DNA of 64,000 bases from positions 1-64,000 of the forward strand of contig NZ_JAHWGT010000005.1 in assembly GCF_020873895.1 (NCBI RefSeq), written 5' to 3'. This DNA is from Streptomyces sp. DH12 (GTDB lineage Bacteria > Actinomycetota > Actinomycetes > Streptomycetales > Streptomycetaceae). Shown here piece after piece: positions 50,024-58,984 of the stretch. Both the position numbers and the translations under genes were made by a program. The notes under the pieces are model-generated. The model ran no database searches. It was given only the letters and a program-made list of their open reading frames with translations, and was not told where the DNA came from. Each line of letters starts with the position of its first letter. Positions within the stretch are counted from its first letter, which is position 1.

Positions 50024-50302
50024 ATGCCCCCGCACCCCCACGACGCCGTCGCCGACGCCCTCGCCGACCTGACCGGCACCCCCGCGGACCGGCTCACCCC
50101 CGACACGCCGCTCACCGACCTCGGCCTCGACTCCCTGCTCGTCGAGGAACTCCTGACCGTCCTCGCCGCGAAGCACGGCATCACTCCGGCGCACGACGCC
50201 GACCTCGCCCTCGGCCCCCACGCCACCGTCGGCGACGTACTGGCCCTGGTCGACACCGACCGGGCGGCCGGCGGGGTACGGTCCTCGGGCGCCCTCCTGT
50301 GA
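50024..50302 (+). CDS. Acyl carrier protein
   Basis: A 92-residue carrier protein with TDLGLDSLLVEELLTVLA; Ser37 is the phosphopantetheine site. The region before it (LTGTPADRLTPDTPLTD) is typical of ACP helix I. GGGAAGG before the ATG, and its stop overlaps the ketosynthase start (GTGA). It probably carries the acyl chain made by the ketosynthase and used by the upstream oxoamine synthase, parallel to AcpR in Caulobacter ceramide synthesis. Confidence 0.92.
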   Translation: MPPHPHDAVADALADLTGTPADRLTPDTPLTDLGLDSLLVEELLTVLAAKHGITPAHDADLALGPHATVGDVLALVDTDRAAGGVRSSGALL

Positions 50303-51519
50303 CGTCCGACGTCGCGATCACCGGCATCGGCCTCCTCACCCCGGCGGGCGTCGGGACGCGCGCGACCTGGGAGGGGCTGCGCACCGGACGGTCGTTCGCC
50401 GCCACCGACCCCCTCCTGGAGGGGCTGCCGGTCGACTTCTCCTGCGCGGTGGCCGGCTTCGACCCGTACGCCCACCTCGACCGGTCGCTGGTGCGGCGCA
50501 CCGACCCGTTCGCGCACCTGGCGCTCGTGGCCGCCCGCCAGGCCGCGGAGGAGGCCGGGCTGGACGGCCGGGTCGATCCGGCACGCGTCGGCGTCATCCT
50601 CGGCGTGGGCAGCAACAGCCTCCTCACCTACGTCACCCTGTCCGACCACATCAGCTCGGGGCGGGCCCGCCTGGTCTCCCCGCTCTCCGTGCCGCGCAGC
50701 GTCCCCAACATGGCCGCCGGAGAGGTCGCCACCCACCTGGACTGCCGGGGCCCGGCCTTCACCGTCGCCAGCGCCTGCGCCTCGGGCAACCACGCCCTCG
50801 GCGTCGCCCGCGACCTGCTCCGCTCCGGCGCGTGCGACGTCGTCCTGGCCGGCGGCGCCGAGTCCGGACGGTCGCAGATCACCGCCGTGTCCTTCGCCCG
50901 CGCCCGCGCCCTGTCCACCCGCCGGCACGACCCCGCCGGCGCGTCCCGCCCCTTCGACCGGGACCGGGAGGGCTTCGTCCTCGGTGAGGGCGCCGCCGTC
51001 CTCGTCCTCGAACGCCCCGCGCACGCCCGGGCCCGCGGCGCCCGCGTCCGGGCCTACCTCGCCGGGTACGGCGCCTCGACGGACGCCTTCCACTTCGCCG
51101 GCCCGCACCCCGAGGGCCGAGGGCTGCACCAGGCCGTCACCACCGCGCTCGCCGACGCCCGCCTCGACGCGGCCGACATCGACCACGTCACCGCCCACGC
51201 CACCGGCACCCCGGTCGGCGACCTCGTCGAGGCCCGCACCCTGCGCCGCCTCTTCCCGGGCGGAGCCCCGCCCGTCACCGCCCTCAAGGGCGCCCTGGGG
51301 CACGGCCTCGGCGCCGCGGCGGCCGTCCAGGCCGCCTGCGCGGTGCTCTCCCTGGAGCACCAGGAGATCCCGCCCACGGTCAACCTCGACGAGCAGGACC
51401 CCGAAATCGACCTCGACGTCGTCACCAAGGCGCCCCGCCCGGCCCGCCTGCGGACCGTCCTCGGCAATGCCTGCGGCTTCGGCGGCATGAACGCCGTCGT
51501 CGTCCTGCGCGCCCCCTGA
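50299..51519 (+). CDS. Beta-ketoacyl-ACP synthase (FabF-like)
   Basis: A 406-residue ketosynthase. Catalytic triad Cys160 (ASACASGNHA), His300 (TAHATGTPVGD) and His335 (KGALGHGLGAA with Lys330) is intact. The gatekeeper/C-terminal NACGFGGMNAVVVL is FabF-like. A single dedicated KS coupled to an ACP suggests chain extension by one or a few rounds rather than a full polyketide synthase; no acyltransferase is present. GTG start overlaps the ACP stop. Confidence 0.93.
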   Translation: MTSDVAITGIGLLTPAGVGTRATWEGLRTGRSFAATDPLLEGLPVDFSCAVAGFDPYAHLDRSLVRRTDPFAHLALVAARQAAEEAGLDGRVDPARVGVILGVGSNSLLTYVTLSDHISSGRARLVSPLSVPRSVPNMAAGEVATHLDCRGPAFTVASACASGNHALGVARDLLRSGACDVVLAGGAESGRSQITAVSFARARALSTRRHDPAGASRPFDRDREGFVLGEGAAVLVLERPAHARARGARVRAYLAGYGASTDAFHFAGPHPEGRGLHQAVTTALADARLDAADIDHVTAHATGTPVGDLVEARTLRRLFPGGAPPVTALKGALGHGLGAAAAVQAACAVLSLEHQEIPPTVNLDEQDPEIDLDVVTKAPRPARLRTVLGNACGFGGMNAVVVLRAP

Positions 51520-51564
51520 CGCCTCGCCGCACACCCCTTCCTCCGACGACAAGGAGCCCGGCCC

Positions 51565-52575
51565 ATGGAGCAGCTCGGCGCGCGCGTGGCGGTGACAGGT
51601 GCCACCGGATTCATCGGCCGGCGCCTGTGCCACCGCATCACCCGGTCCGGCGGCCAGGTCGTCGCCGTCGTGCGGGGACGCTCCGACCGGAGCGTCCTCG
51701 ACGGCTGCCCCGTCCGCTTCGCCACCGTCGACCTCGAACGGGGTGACGGCCTGGCCGACGCGCTGGCCGGAGTGGACGCCGTGGTGCACCTCGCCGCCGC
51801 CGTGCGCGCCCGCAGCCGGGCCGGGTTCGAGACCGGCAACGTGCAGACCACACGAACCCTGCTGGAGGCCGTGGCGTGCTTCGACACACCGCCCCGCGTG
51901 GTGCTGTGCTCGTCGCTGGCCGCCGCCGGCCCCTCGACGCCCGGCAGGCCCCGTCGGGAGGAGGACCCGGCCGCACCGGTGTCGCGGTACGGACGCAGCA
52001 AGCTGGCCGCCGAGCACGTCGCCCGCGGCTTCGCCGACCGCGTGCCGCTCGTGGTCGTGCGGCCGCCGATCGTCTACGGGCCCGGCGACCCGGCGTTCCT
52101 CCCCTCGCTCCTCGCCATGGCCCGCACCGGCGTGGTCCTGCAACCCGGCGGCGGGGAGACGACGTACTCCCTGCTGCACGTCGACGACCTGTGCGAAGGG
52201 CTCCTCGCGGCCGCGGTCTCCGGCGGGACCGCGCATCGGGCGGATCCCCACAGCGGCCTCTACCAGCTGTCCGACGGACGGGAGCACGTCTTCGCGGACC
52301 TCGTGCGGGCCGCGGGGTCGGCCCTGCGGCGGCGCCCGGTACGCGTGCTGAGGGTGCCGCCGTCGATCGTCCGCGCGGCCGGGGCGCTCGCCGAGGCGGC
52401 GGCCCTCCCCTTCGGCAAGGTACCGCCGTTCAACCGGGACAAGGCCCGCGAGGCGGTGTGCCCCGCCTGGACGGCCTCGCCGGAGCGGGCGCGCCGGGAA
52501 CTGGGGTTCGCGCACCGCGTCGAGTTCGAGGACGGACTGCGCGCCGCCGTCGCGGCGACGACACCCCACTGCTGA
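51565..52575 (+). CDS. NAD-dependent epimerase/dehydratase (CerR-like)
   Basis: A 336-residue extended SDR. The N-terminus AVTGATGFIGRRLC binds the dinucleotide; VVHLAAAVRA, SSLAAAG and YGRSKLAAE give Ser/Tyr/Lys. The C-terminal half has VVRPPIVYGPGDPAFLPS and LLHVDDLCEGLL, typical of 3-beta-HSD-like/epimerase proteins. In Caulobacter, CerR of this family reduces the ketone of oxidised ceramide; reduction of the oxoamine or ceramide ketone is the likely job here. AAGGAG before the ATG, 45 bases after the KS gene. Confidence 0.88.
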   Translation: MEQLGARVAVTGATGFIGRRLCHRITRSGGQVVAVVRGRSDRSVLDGCPVRFATVDLERGDGLADALAGVDAVVHLAAAVRARSRAGFETGNVQTTRTLLEAVACFDTPPRVVLCSSLAAAGPSTPGRPRREEDPAAPVSRYGRSKLAAEHVARGFADRVPLVVVRPPIVYGPGDPAFLPSLLAMARTGVVLQPGGGETTYSLLHVDDLCEGLLAAAVSGGTAHRADPHSGLYQLSDGREHVFADLVRAAGSALRRRPVRVLRVPPSIVRAAGALAEAAALPFGKVPPFNRDKAREAVCPAWTASPERARRELGFAHRVEFEDGLRAAVAATTPHC

Positions 52576-52800
52576 GACCACCGCCGACCGGGCGTGCCGA
52601 ACACCAGGCGGACGAGTCGCTTCCGCAACCCGTCCGGTCCACCGCCGGACGCGCCGGCCCCGCGCGGCCCGCCCGCCCCCGTACCGCCTCGTCCTCGGAC
52701 CCCGAGCCGCCCGTACCGGGATCCCGAGCCGCCCGTACCGGGACGAGCCCCCGCTCCCACCCCCGCAGCCCCGACACGCCCGCCCGTTGTGGAGGCCACT

Positions 52801-55116
52801 GTGAGTACCGAACAGCCCCCCGAGGCGTCATCCGCCGACCCGCGCACCCGCGGCCGAGCACGGCGCCGAGACCGGCGACCGGCCCACGCGGCCGCCTCGA
52901 CGGGGCTGCTGGAGGGGATCGCGCACCACAGCGTGCGGCGCCCCCTGCTCACGTTGGCCGCGTCGGTCCTCGCCGTCCTCACGCTCGTGTGCGGCGTGAT
53001 CGTCTGGTCGCCGCAGCCCATGTCGACGGGCGGCTACGACGCCTCCGGCACCGAGTCGGCGCGCGCCGAGTCGGAGCTGACGGGCCAGCCCGGCCGCGCC
53101 TCGCCCGGACTGCTGCTCCACGCGCGCGCCGACGGCCCGATCGACTCGCCGCAGGCCCGCGCCGACGGCCTGGCGCTGACCCGGCGGGTCACCGGCGAGA
53201 CCGGCGTCGTACGGGCCGACGCCTACTGGACGACCGGCGCGGCGACCCTGCGCTCCCGCGACGGGCGGGCCGCCCTGGTCACCGTCCGGCTGGCGGGCGA
53301 CGAGGCCGAGCAGACGCGGACCGCGGCCCGGCTCGTCCCGCGCCTGACCGGGCAGCGGGGCTCCCTGGAGGTGACGGCGGCCGGGTGGGCGTGGGCCCGC
53401 GGTCAGGGCGCCGAACAGGGCGCCCGCGACCTGGCCGTGGCCGAGGCGGTGGTGGCCCCGGTGACGCTCGTCATCCTGGTCGTCGCCTTCGGGTCCGCGC
53501 TCGCGGCGATGTTCCCGCTGCTGATCGGCGGGCTGACGGTCGCGGGCACCTGGGCGACCCTGCACCTGCTGAACCAGGTGATGGAGGTGTCGGCGTACTC
53601 CCTCAACATCGCGACCGCCCTCGGCTTCGGCTTCGCCGTGGACTACGCGCTGCTCATCGTCACCCGCTACCGGGAGGAACGCGGCCGCGGCCTGCCAGGG
53701 CCCGCCGCCGTCGTCGCCGCCGCGGGCACCGCCGGCCGCAGCGTCACCGTCTCGGCGGGCGTGGTCGTCCTGGCGTTCTGCGCCGTGTGGGTCATGCCCT
53801 TCCCGTGGCTGCGGTCCATGGCACTGGCCGGGGTCGCGGTGGTCGTGCTGTCCGCTCTGTGCAGCGTCGTCGTGCTGCCCGCGCTGCTCGCGCTGTTCGG
53901 CGGCCGGCTGCGCCACCGCGCGGCGACCACGAGCCCCGGTTGGCGGCGTATCGCGCTGTGGGCGACGCGCAGGCCGTGGGTCGCCGGCGTCGGCTGCGCG
54001 GTCCTGCTGGCGGGGCTCGTCTGGCCCGTCACGCACGCACGGTGGGGCTTCGCCGACGAACGATCGCTGCCGGCGCACTCGGAGGTCCGGCGCACCGCCG
54101 AGACGATCCGTACCGGCTTCCCCACCGAGCCCGACCGCGAACTCCTGGTCGTCTTCGCCGGCGCCCCGGGCACCGGGGCCGTGGACCGGTACGCACGGAG
54201 CGTCGCCGCGCTCCCCGGAGTCACCCACGTGACCGCCCCCACCGGCCGGTACGAGGACGGCGAACGCCTGCCCCCGCCCACCGGCGCACACACCGGCACC
54301 GGCACGGACACCGGCGCCGGCGCCGGTACCGGGGACACCGGCGCGGGCGGGGCCCCCGTCTCGTTGACCGTCTCCACCCGGTACGCCGGGCAGTCGCAGG
54401 CGGCGGAGGACCTGGTCCACCGCGTACGCGGGCTCCCCGCCCCGGGGGAGCACTGGGTGGGCGGCACGCCCGCCCGCCACGTCGACGCCAAGGACGCCCT
54501 GAAACGGCGGGCTCCGCTGGCGGGGCTCCTCATCGCGGTGACGACGTTCCTGCTGCTGTTCCGGTACACGCGCTCGGTCCTCATCCCGCTGAAGACACTG
54601 GCCCTGGCCGCGCTGAGCCTGTCGGCCTGCCTCGGCGCCATGGTGTACGTCTTCCAGGACGGCCATCTGCGCTGGCTCGTCGGCGACTTCACCGCCACCG
54701 GATGGCTGGACATGACCGTCCCGCCCCTGCTGTGCGCCGTCGCCTTCGCCCTCACCATCGACTACGAGGTGTTCCTCCTGGCGCGCATCAAGGAGCACTA
54801 CACCGCCCACGGGGACCACGTCGCGGCCGTCGTCGCCGGCATCGCCCGCACCGGACGCCTCGTCAGCGTCGCGGCACTCGTCTTCGCCGTCGCGATGGCC
54901 GGCCTCGCCACGTCGGGCGTCGTGACGCTGAAGATCATCGGGGTGGGGCTGGCCCTCGCCGTGCTGGTCGACGCGACGCTGATCCGGGGCGTCCTGGTCC
55001 CCGCCTTCATGCGCCTCACCGGAGACGCCAACTGGTGGGCACCGGCCTTCGCCCGGCGACGCGCGCCCGTACGGCACCCCGCACGGCAGGAGGACCACGA
55101 CATGGCAGGCCCCTGA
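52801..55116 (+). CDS. MMPL-family lipid exporter
   Basis: A 771-residue RND-superfamily protein with two repeats, each with a large periplasmic loop and a helix bundle. The first bundle holds GFGFAVDYALLIVTRYREE and the second AFALTIDYEVFLLARIKE, the MMPL proton-relay helices with Asp-Tyr pairs. Relatives export lipids (trehalose monomycolate, PDIM). A Thr/Gly/Ala repeat (HTGTGTDTGAGAGTGDTG) sits in loop 2. GTG start with GTGGAGG; the ORF's 69-residue Pro-rich upstream extension is unlikely. The 225-base spacer before it has a 22-base direct repeat (GAGCCGCCCGTACCGGGA). Likely exports the cluster product. Confidence 0.92.
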   Translation: MSTEQPPEASSADPRTRGRARRRDRRPAHAAASTGLLEGIAHHSVRRPLLTLAASVLAVLTLVCGVIVWSPQPMSTGGYDASGTESARAESELTGQPGRASPGLLLHARADGPIDSPQARADGLALTRRVTGETGVVRADAYWTTGAATLRSRDGRAALVTVRLAGDEAEQTRTAARLVPRLTGQRGSLEVTAAGWAWARGQGAEQGARDLAVAEAVVAPVTLVILVVAFGSALAAMFPLLIGGLTVAGTWATLHLLNQVMEVSAYSLNIATALGFGFAVDYALLIVTRYREERGRGLPGPAAVVAAAGTAGRSVTVSAGVVVLAFCAVWVMPFPWLRSMALAGVAVVVLSALCSVVVLPALLALFGGRLRHRAATTSPGWRRIALWATRRPWVAGVGCAVLLAGLVWPVTHARWGFADERSLPAHSEVRRTAETIRTGFPTEPDRELLVVFAGAPGTGAVDRYARSVAALPGVTHVTAPTGRYEDGERLPPPTGAHTGTGTDTGAGAGTGDTGAGGAPVSLTVSTRYAGQSQAAEDLVHRVRGLPAPGEHWVGGTPARHVDAKDALKRRAPLAGLLIAVTTFLLLFRYTRSVLIPLKTLALAALSLSACLGAMVYVFQDGHLRWLVGDFTATGWLDMTVPPLLCAVAFALTIDYEVFLLARIKEHYTAHGDHVAAVVAGIARTGRLVSVAALVFAVAMAGLATSGVVTLKIIGVGLALAVLVDATLIRGVLVPAFMRLTGDANWWAPAFARRRAPVRHPARQEDHDMAGP

Positions 55117-55208
55117 CCCACCGGGCCGCCCCCGACCCACCGGGCCGCCCCCGACCCACCGGGCCGCCCCCGACCGCCGGGCCGCCCCTGACCCACCGGG
55201 CCCCCCGA
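55115..55208. repeat. 19-bp tandem repeat at convergent junction
   Basis: About five copies of GACCCACCGGGCCGCCCCC with 19-base period, the last two imperfect, starting at the MMPL stop. Lies between convergent genes and may act in termination. Confidence 0.85.
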
Positions 55209-55231
55209 CCCGCCCAGGCGGCCCCCGGCCC

Positions 55232-56395
55232 TCAGACGGAGCCGACCGGGCGCCGGTAGAGACGGTACCGCTTGGTGACGCGGCCTCCGATACGGGCGGT
55301 GGCCGCGTTGACCTGCCGGTTGTCCTCCAGGACCCACGACGCCTCGCCCACGCCCAGCCCGCGGTCGTGGCACGCCCGCGACAGCGCCAGGTACATCAGC
55401 AGCTCCAGACCCCGCCCGCGGTCCTCCTCGCCGACCCCCATGGCGATCAACCGCCCGCGCGTCAGGCGCCGCTGCGCGGACCAGAAGCGGGCCAGGCCGA
55501 GGGGCAGGCCGCAGGTGAACAGCCGGCCCCGGGCGGCGGCGAACGCCGGAGCGAGGTCGGGCAGGGCGATGGCGAAGCCGACCGGACGGCCCCGCACCTC
55601 GCCGATGACCGCCATGTCCGGCTGGAGCACGTGCTTCAGCCGGCGCGCCAACGTGGAGAACTCGCGCTCGTCCATGGGACAGAACCCCCAGTTGTCGCCG
55701 AGGGCGGCGTTGTAGAGGGTGCGGATCAGCTGCGCCTCCGCCGCGAAGCGCCGCATGTCGACCGGCCGCACGGTCAGCGCCCCCCGCTCGGAGAGGCGGG
55801 TGGCGGCGCGCACCAGCCGGGGCTCCTCATGGAAGGTCGTGGGGAACTCCCACGCCAGGAGGTCCTTCGCCTTGGTGAAGCCGCATGACTCCAGCAGCCG
55901 GACGTAGTACGGCGGGGTGTACGGCATCATGACGGCCGGCGGCTGGTCGAAGCCGTCGACGAGCACGCCGCACTCGTCGTTGGTCGTGAACGACAGCGGT
56001 CCCAGCATCGTGGGCCTGCCCTGCTCGGCCAGCCAGTCGGCCGCGGCTGCGGTGAGGGCCCGGGCGACGGCGAGGTCGTCCTCGGCGTCGAAGAACCCGA
56101 AGAAGCCCTCCGCCGTCCCGTGGTGCTCGTCGAAGCGCGGGTTGACGTGCGCGGCGATCCGCCCCACGACCGCCCCGCGGCGGCGAGCGAGGAACAGCCG
56201 GGCCCGGCCGTGGGCGAAGAAGGGGTTGCGGCGCTCGCTCAGCAGCGCCCGCTGCTCGGCGCGCAGCGGGGGGACCCACAGGGGGAGCCCTCGGTGGAGC
56301 CGGTAGGGCAGCTCCAGGAAGGCGGCGCGTTCGGCGGGCGTACGGACGGGGGTGACGTCGATGCGGGCGTCCACCACCACGGGCGACACGGACAC
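55232..56395 (-). CDS. YghO-like GNAT protein (bacterial ceramide synthase-like)
   Basis: A 387-residue GNAT-superfamily protein. The N-terminal part has RTPAERAAFLELPYRLHRGL followed by WVPPLRAEQRALL, then FFAHGRARLFLARRRGAVVG; the middle has PLSFTTNDECGVLVDG and MMPYTPPYYVRLLESCGF; the C-terminus has GVGEEDRGRGLELLMYLALS. This layout matches YghO-type proteins; the Caulobacter member bCerS acylates 3-ketosphinganine. GTG start with GAGGAG upstream. Convergent to the oxoamine synthase/ACP/KS/CerR/MMPL operon, it supplies the acyltransferase that operon lacks (inference). Confidence 0.85.
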   Translation of the reverse strand: MSVSPVVVDARIDVTPVRTPAERAAFLELPYRLHRGLPLWVPPLRAEQRALLSERRNPFFAHGRARLFLARRRGAVVGRIAAHVNPRFDEHHGTAEGFFGFFDAEDDLAVARALTAAAADWLAEQGRPTMLGPLSFTTNDECGVLVDGFDQPPAVMMPYTPPYYVRLLESCGFTKAKDLLAWEFPTTFHEEPRLVRAATRLSERGALTVRPVDMRRFAAEAQLIRTLYNAALGDNWGFCPMDEREFSTLARRLKHVLQPDMAVIGEVRGRPVGFAIALPDLAPAFAAARGRLFTCGLPLGLARFWSAQRRLTRGRLIAMGVGEEDRGRGLELLMYLALSRACHDRGLGVGEASWVLEDNRQVNAATARIGGRVTKRYRLYRRPVGSV

Positions 56396-56533
56396 GGCTT
56401 GCTCCTCGGGTCGACGGCGGCCCGACCGGGAGGCGGGGCGCACACGGTCGGTCGACCCGACAACGACGCGGTGGGACGGGCGAGCACGCCGGTGCACCCG
56501 TGTGGCGCAACGGGGGAGGGGCAGCGGGCGGCC

Positions 56534-56905
56534 TCAGGGCCGGAGGGCCTGGCGCAGGGTGGGGTAGCAGGTGATGACGGTGTCGAGGCCGACCAGCTCG
56601 ATGACCCGCATGACGGAGTCGGAGGGCGCGGCCAGGCGCAGCCACCCGTCTGCCCGGTGGGCCTCCTGGTGGGCGGTGACGAGGACGTTGATCCCGCTGG
56701 AGTCCATGAACGTGACGGCGCTGAGGTCCAGGACGGACCGTGCGGTCGGCGGGTCGTCGTCCGCCGTCACCGTCAGGGCCCGGCGCAGGTCGGGGGCGGT
56801 GTGGTGGTCGAGCTCGCCGCGCACGGTGAGCACTCTGATGCCGTCGGTGGAGGTGCGGGTGATCGAGATCCGCTTGTCCTCTGGTGATCCGTAGATGTCT
56901 GCCAC
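56534..56905 (-). CDS. STAS-domain anti-sigma factor antagonist
   Basis: A 123-residue STAS protein: VLTVRGELDHHTAPDLRRAL, then VLDLSAVTFMDSSGINVLVT with the phosphorylatable Ser in MDSSG, and HRADGWLRLAAPSDSVMRV. Acts on an anti-sigma kinase encoded elsewhere. GTG start after GAGGAAGA. Upstream, divergently, is a small membrane protein with a possible SigB-type promoter, which would fit a stress-sigma setting, though no sigma or anti-sigma gene is adjacent. Confidence 0.9.
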   Translation of the reverse strand: MADIYGSPEDKRISITRTSTDGIRVLTVRGELDHHTAPDLRRALTVTADDDPPTARSVLDLSAVTFMDSSGINVLVTAHQEAHRADGWLRLAAPSDSVMRVIELVGLDTVITCYPTLRQALRP

Positions 56906-57161
56906 TCTTCCTCGACACGTGCTCGCTGACGGTTCCGACCAGCGCTCCCGGCGGGACGGCCGGCTCCGCATGGTACGGGCCGTGCACCCGTTTGGCCCTG
57001 CCACCGTTACCCGACCGGAGGGGCGCGTACGGTCGAACGCCCGCGCCTCCGACCGAGCCCCGGCCCGGCAGCGCCGGGTTCCTTGCCGCGACCTCGCCCT
57101 GGCCAGGAGGGCGGTCACGGGGGCGCCGTATGAGCGGGGGCGGGGCGGGTAGGCGCGAGGT

Positions 57162-57533
57162 ATGTCGGAAGCAGCGGAGAACGTCGTGGCCGTGGTGGTC
57201 GAGTCGGCGATGAGTGCGCGTGAGGAGTTGGGCGACACCGTGACGGAGGCCGTCACCGAGGGGCGCGGCGGGCTGTCCGCCCTGGCGGCGGGTGGCGCCT
57301 GCGGCCTGCTCGCCACGCTGACCGCCCATGCGGCGATCCAGCAGCGGCTGTCCCGGGCCTGGTCGCCGGAGATCGCCGCGGGGGTGCTGGCCCTGACGTA
57401 CGCCACGGGCGCGTCCGTGCTCGTACGGTACGGGCGGACCAGGCTGCGCCGCGCGCGCGAGGCGTCCCGCGAGACCGTCGACCTGTCACGGGAGACGGTC
57501 GTGCGGACGGTGGACGAGCTGGCGCGCGGCTGA
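57162..57533 (+). CDS. Small membrane protein, holin-like
   Basis: A 123-residue protein. Acidic helical N-terminus, two hydrophobic helices (LSALAAGGACGLLATLTAHA, AGVLALTYATGASVLV) and a basic C-terminal helix with repeated SRETV (ASRETVDLSRETVVRTV). Layout resembles the phage-holin-like/DUF1469 envelope proteins common in actinomycetes. GTAT-N15-GGGTAG (57128-57152) just upstream is a weak SigB-type promoter candidate. Ends in a strong bidirectional terminator. Confidence 0.7.
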   Translation: MSEAAENVVAVVVESAMSAREELGDTVTEAVTEGRGGLSALAAGGACGLLATLTAHAAIQQRLSRAWSPEIAAGVLALTYATGASVLVRYGRTRLRRAREASRETVDLSRETVVRTVDELARG

Positions 57534-57561
57534 CCGCGCCGACCGAACGGAGCGCGACGAC

Positions 57562-57601
57562 ACGGACGCCTCCTCCCGGTGGAACCGGTGGAGGCGTCCG
57601 T
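57562..57601. terminator. Bidirectional terminator
   Basis: ACGGACGCCTCC (57562-57573) and GGAGGCGTCCGT (57590-57601), perfect 12-pair stem with a 16-base loop, between convergent genes. Confidence 0.85.
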
Positions 57602-57626
57602 CGTGTGTGCCGTGCGGCGGCCGGCG

Positions 57627-58031
57627 TCAGCGCACCCAGACGTCCATGACCGGGGACACGGCCCGCCTGCTGTCGTCGACCAGGCGCAGCTTGTTGAGCC
57701 CCTTCATGCCGAGCACCACCCGCATGTTGTACATGGAACGGGAGTTGGTGTTCATGGACGCGGGCAGGGTCGTCCAGGAGCGGCCGCTCAGCTTCTGCTG
57801 GAGGGTGACCCGGCTGCCGGGGGCGAGGTTCTTCGCGACGCCGCGGACCCGGAACTGCTCCCAGGCGCGGACGCTCTTCGTGGAGGCCTTGGCCGTGAAG
57901 GCCGGGGCCGCGGCGGCCGGCTTGTGCCGCACCGGGGTCGGTGAGGCGACGGCGACCGCCGCGCCGACCGAACCGGCCACCACGGCCGCGGCGGCGATAC
58001 CGGCACTCCAGATGCGTACGGACTGACGCAT
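57627..58031 (-). CDS. Secreted beta-rich protein, hypothetical
   Basis: A 134-residue precursor. Signal peptide about residues 1-32 (SVRIWSAGIAAAAVVAGSVG with an Ala/Ser cleavage region). The mature part reads like an Ig- or bacterial surface-type strand domain: EQFRVRGVAKNLAPGSRVTL, QQKLSGRSWTTLPAS, then RLVDDSRRAVSPVMDVWVR. Similar short secreted domains occur in actinomycetes as part of larger wall proteins. GGAGAG before the ATG. Function unknown. Confidence 0.78.
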   Translation of the reverse strand: MRQSVRIWSAGIAAAAVVAGSVGAAVAVASPTPVRHKPAAAAPAFTAKASTKSVRAWEQFRVRGVAKNLAPGSRVTLQQKLSGRSWTTLPASMNTNSRSMYNMRVVLGMKGLNKLRLVDDSRRAVSPVMDVWVR

Positions 58032-58306
58032 GCTCTCTCCCAGATGTGTAGGGGGGAAGGGCTACGGCAGAAACATAGACACATGGGGCGATAACAGGAT
58101 TATTCGACACGGGCACGTCGGGCCATATGCCCCGTCCAGCCGTGTGGACGGACCAACGTGGCGGCGACGGCCGAGGCCTCGGCGGGGGCCGTCGGCCCCG
58201 CACCTCCTGATGAGACGTCAATTCCGCGCCGGGCGGCGGATGGCCGACCGGCCCGCCGGGGGCGACCGGCGCGACTACTCCCGGCCGCGGCGGGCATCCG
58301 CACCCC

Positions 58307-58984
58307 GTGGAGACCTCCGACGACAAGCTCCCGCGTGCCACGGCCGAGCGCCGCCGCACCCCCTGGTGGTTCACCGTCCCCGCCGTCCTGCTGGCCCTGG
58401 CGCTCCTCTTCACCGCCGCGGGACGGTTCGACATCGTCCCCGGCTGGGGCGACGTCTTCGGCGAGGAGACACGGGACAGGTCAGGACCCGCGCTGCTGCG
58501 GTCGATCCAGGACCTCAGCCGCTACGAGGGCGCCGCGGGCTCCTACCAGATCGTGGTGGACCTGGAGAAGGACGCCAGGTTCCTGCCGGACGCGCTGCGC
58601 GGCACGCGCACCCTGTACGTCGCCGCCGGAACCGTCGGCGCGTACGTGGACCTCGGGAAGACCGGGCCCAGGGACGTGACCGTGAACGAGGAGCGCACGT
58701 CCGCCGTGATCCGGCTGCCGCGCGCCCGGCTGGGCGCGCCCGCCCTGGACCCGGAGCGGTCCTACGCGGTGTCCAAGCAGCGCGGCCTGCTGGACCGGCT
58801 CGGCGACCTCTTCTCCGACAACCCCAACGACGAACGCGCGGTCCAGCGCCTGGCGGCCCGGCGCATCGGCGAGGCCGCCACCGAGAGCGGCCTCACCGCG
58901 CGCGCCGAGCGGAACACCGCCGCGATGCTGAAGGGGCTGCTCGGCTCACTGGGGTTCGAGCAGGTGACGGTGACGTACACCTGA
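58307..58984 (+). CDS. DUF4230-type membrane-anchored protein
   Basis: A 225-residue protein with one N-terminal transmembrane helix (WWFTVPAVLLALALLFTAAG) and a 180-residue extracellular domain: LLRSIQDLSRYEGAAGSYQI, VVDLEKDARFLPDALRGTRT, VDLGKTGPRDVTVNEERTSA. This order is the DUF4230 family of unknown function, probably an envelope-associated beta-rich domain. GTG start without a ribosome-binding site. Overlaps the convergent AraC-type gene by 39 bases. Confidence 0.82.
   Translation: METSDDKLPRATAERRRTPWWFTVPAVLLALALLFTAAGRFDIVPGWGDVFGEETRDRSGPALLRSIQDLSRYEGAAGSYQIVVDLEKDARFLPDALRGTRTLYVAAGTVGAYVDLGKTGPRDVTVNEERTSAVIRLPRARLGAPALDPERSYAVSKQRGLLDRLGDLFSDNPNDERAVQRLAARRIGEAATESGLTARAERNTAAMLKGLLGSLGFEQVTVTYT

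Noticed and set aside
52594-52800. 69-residue Pro-rich N-terminal extension of the MMPL protein
   Set aside because: Low-complexity repeat sequence; the GTG at 52801 with GTGGAGG upstream fits the family length.
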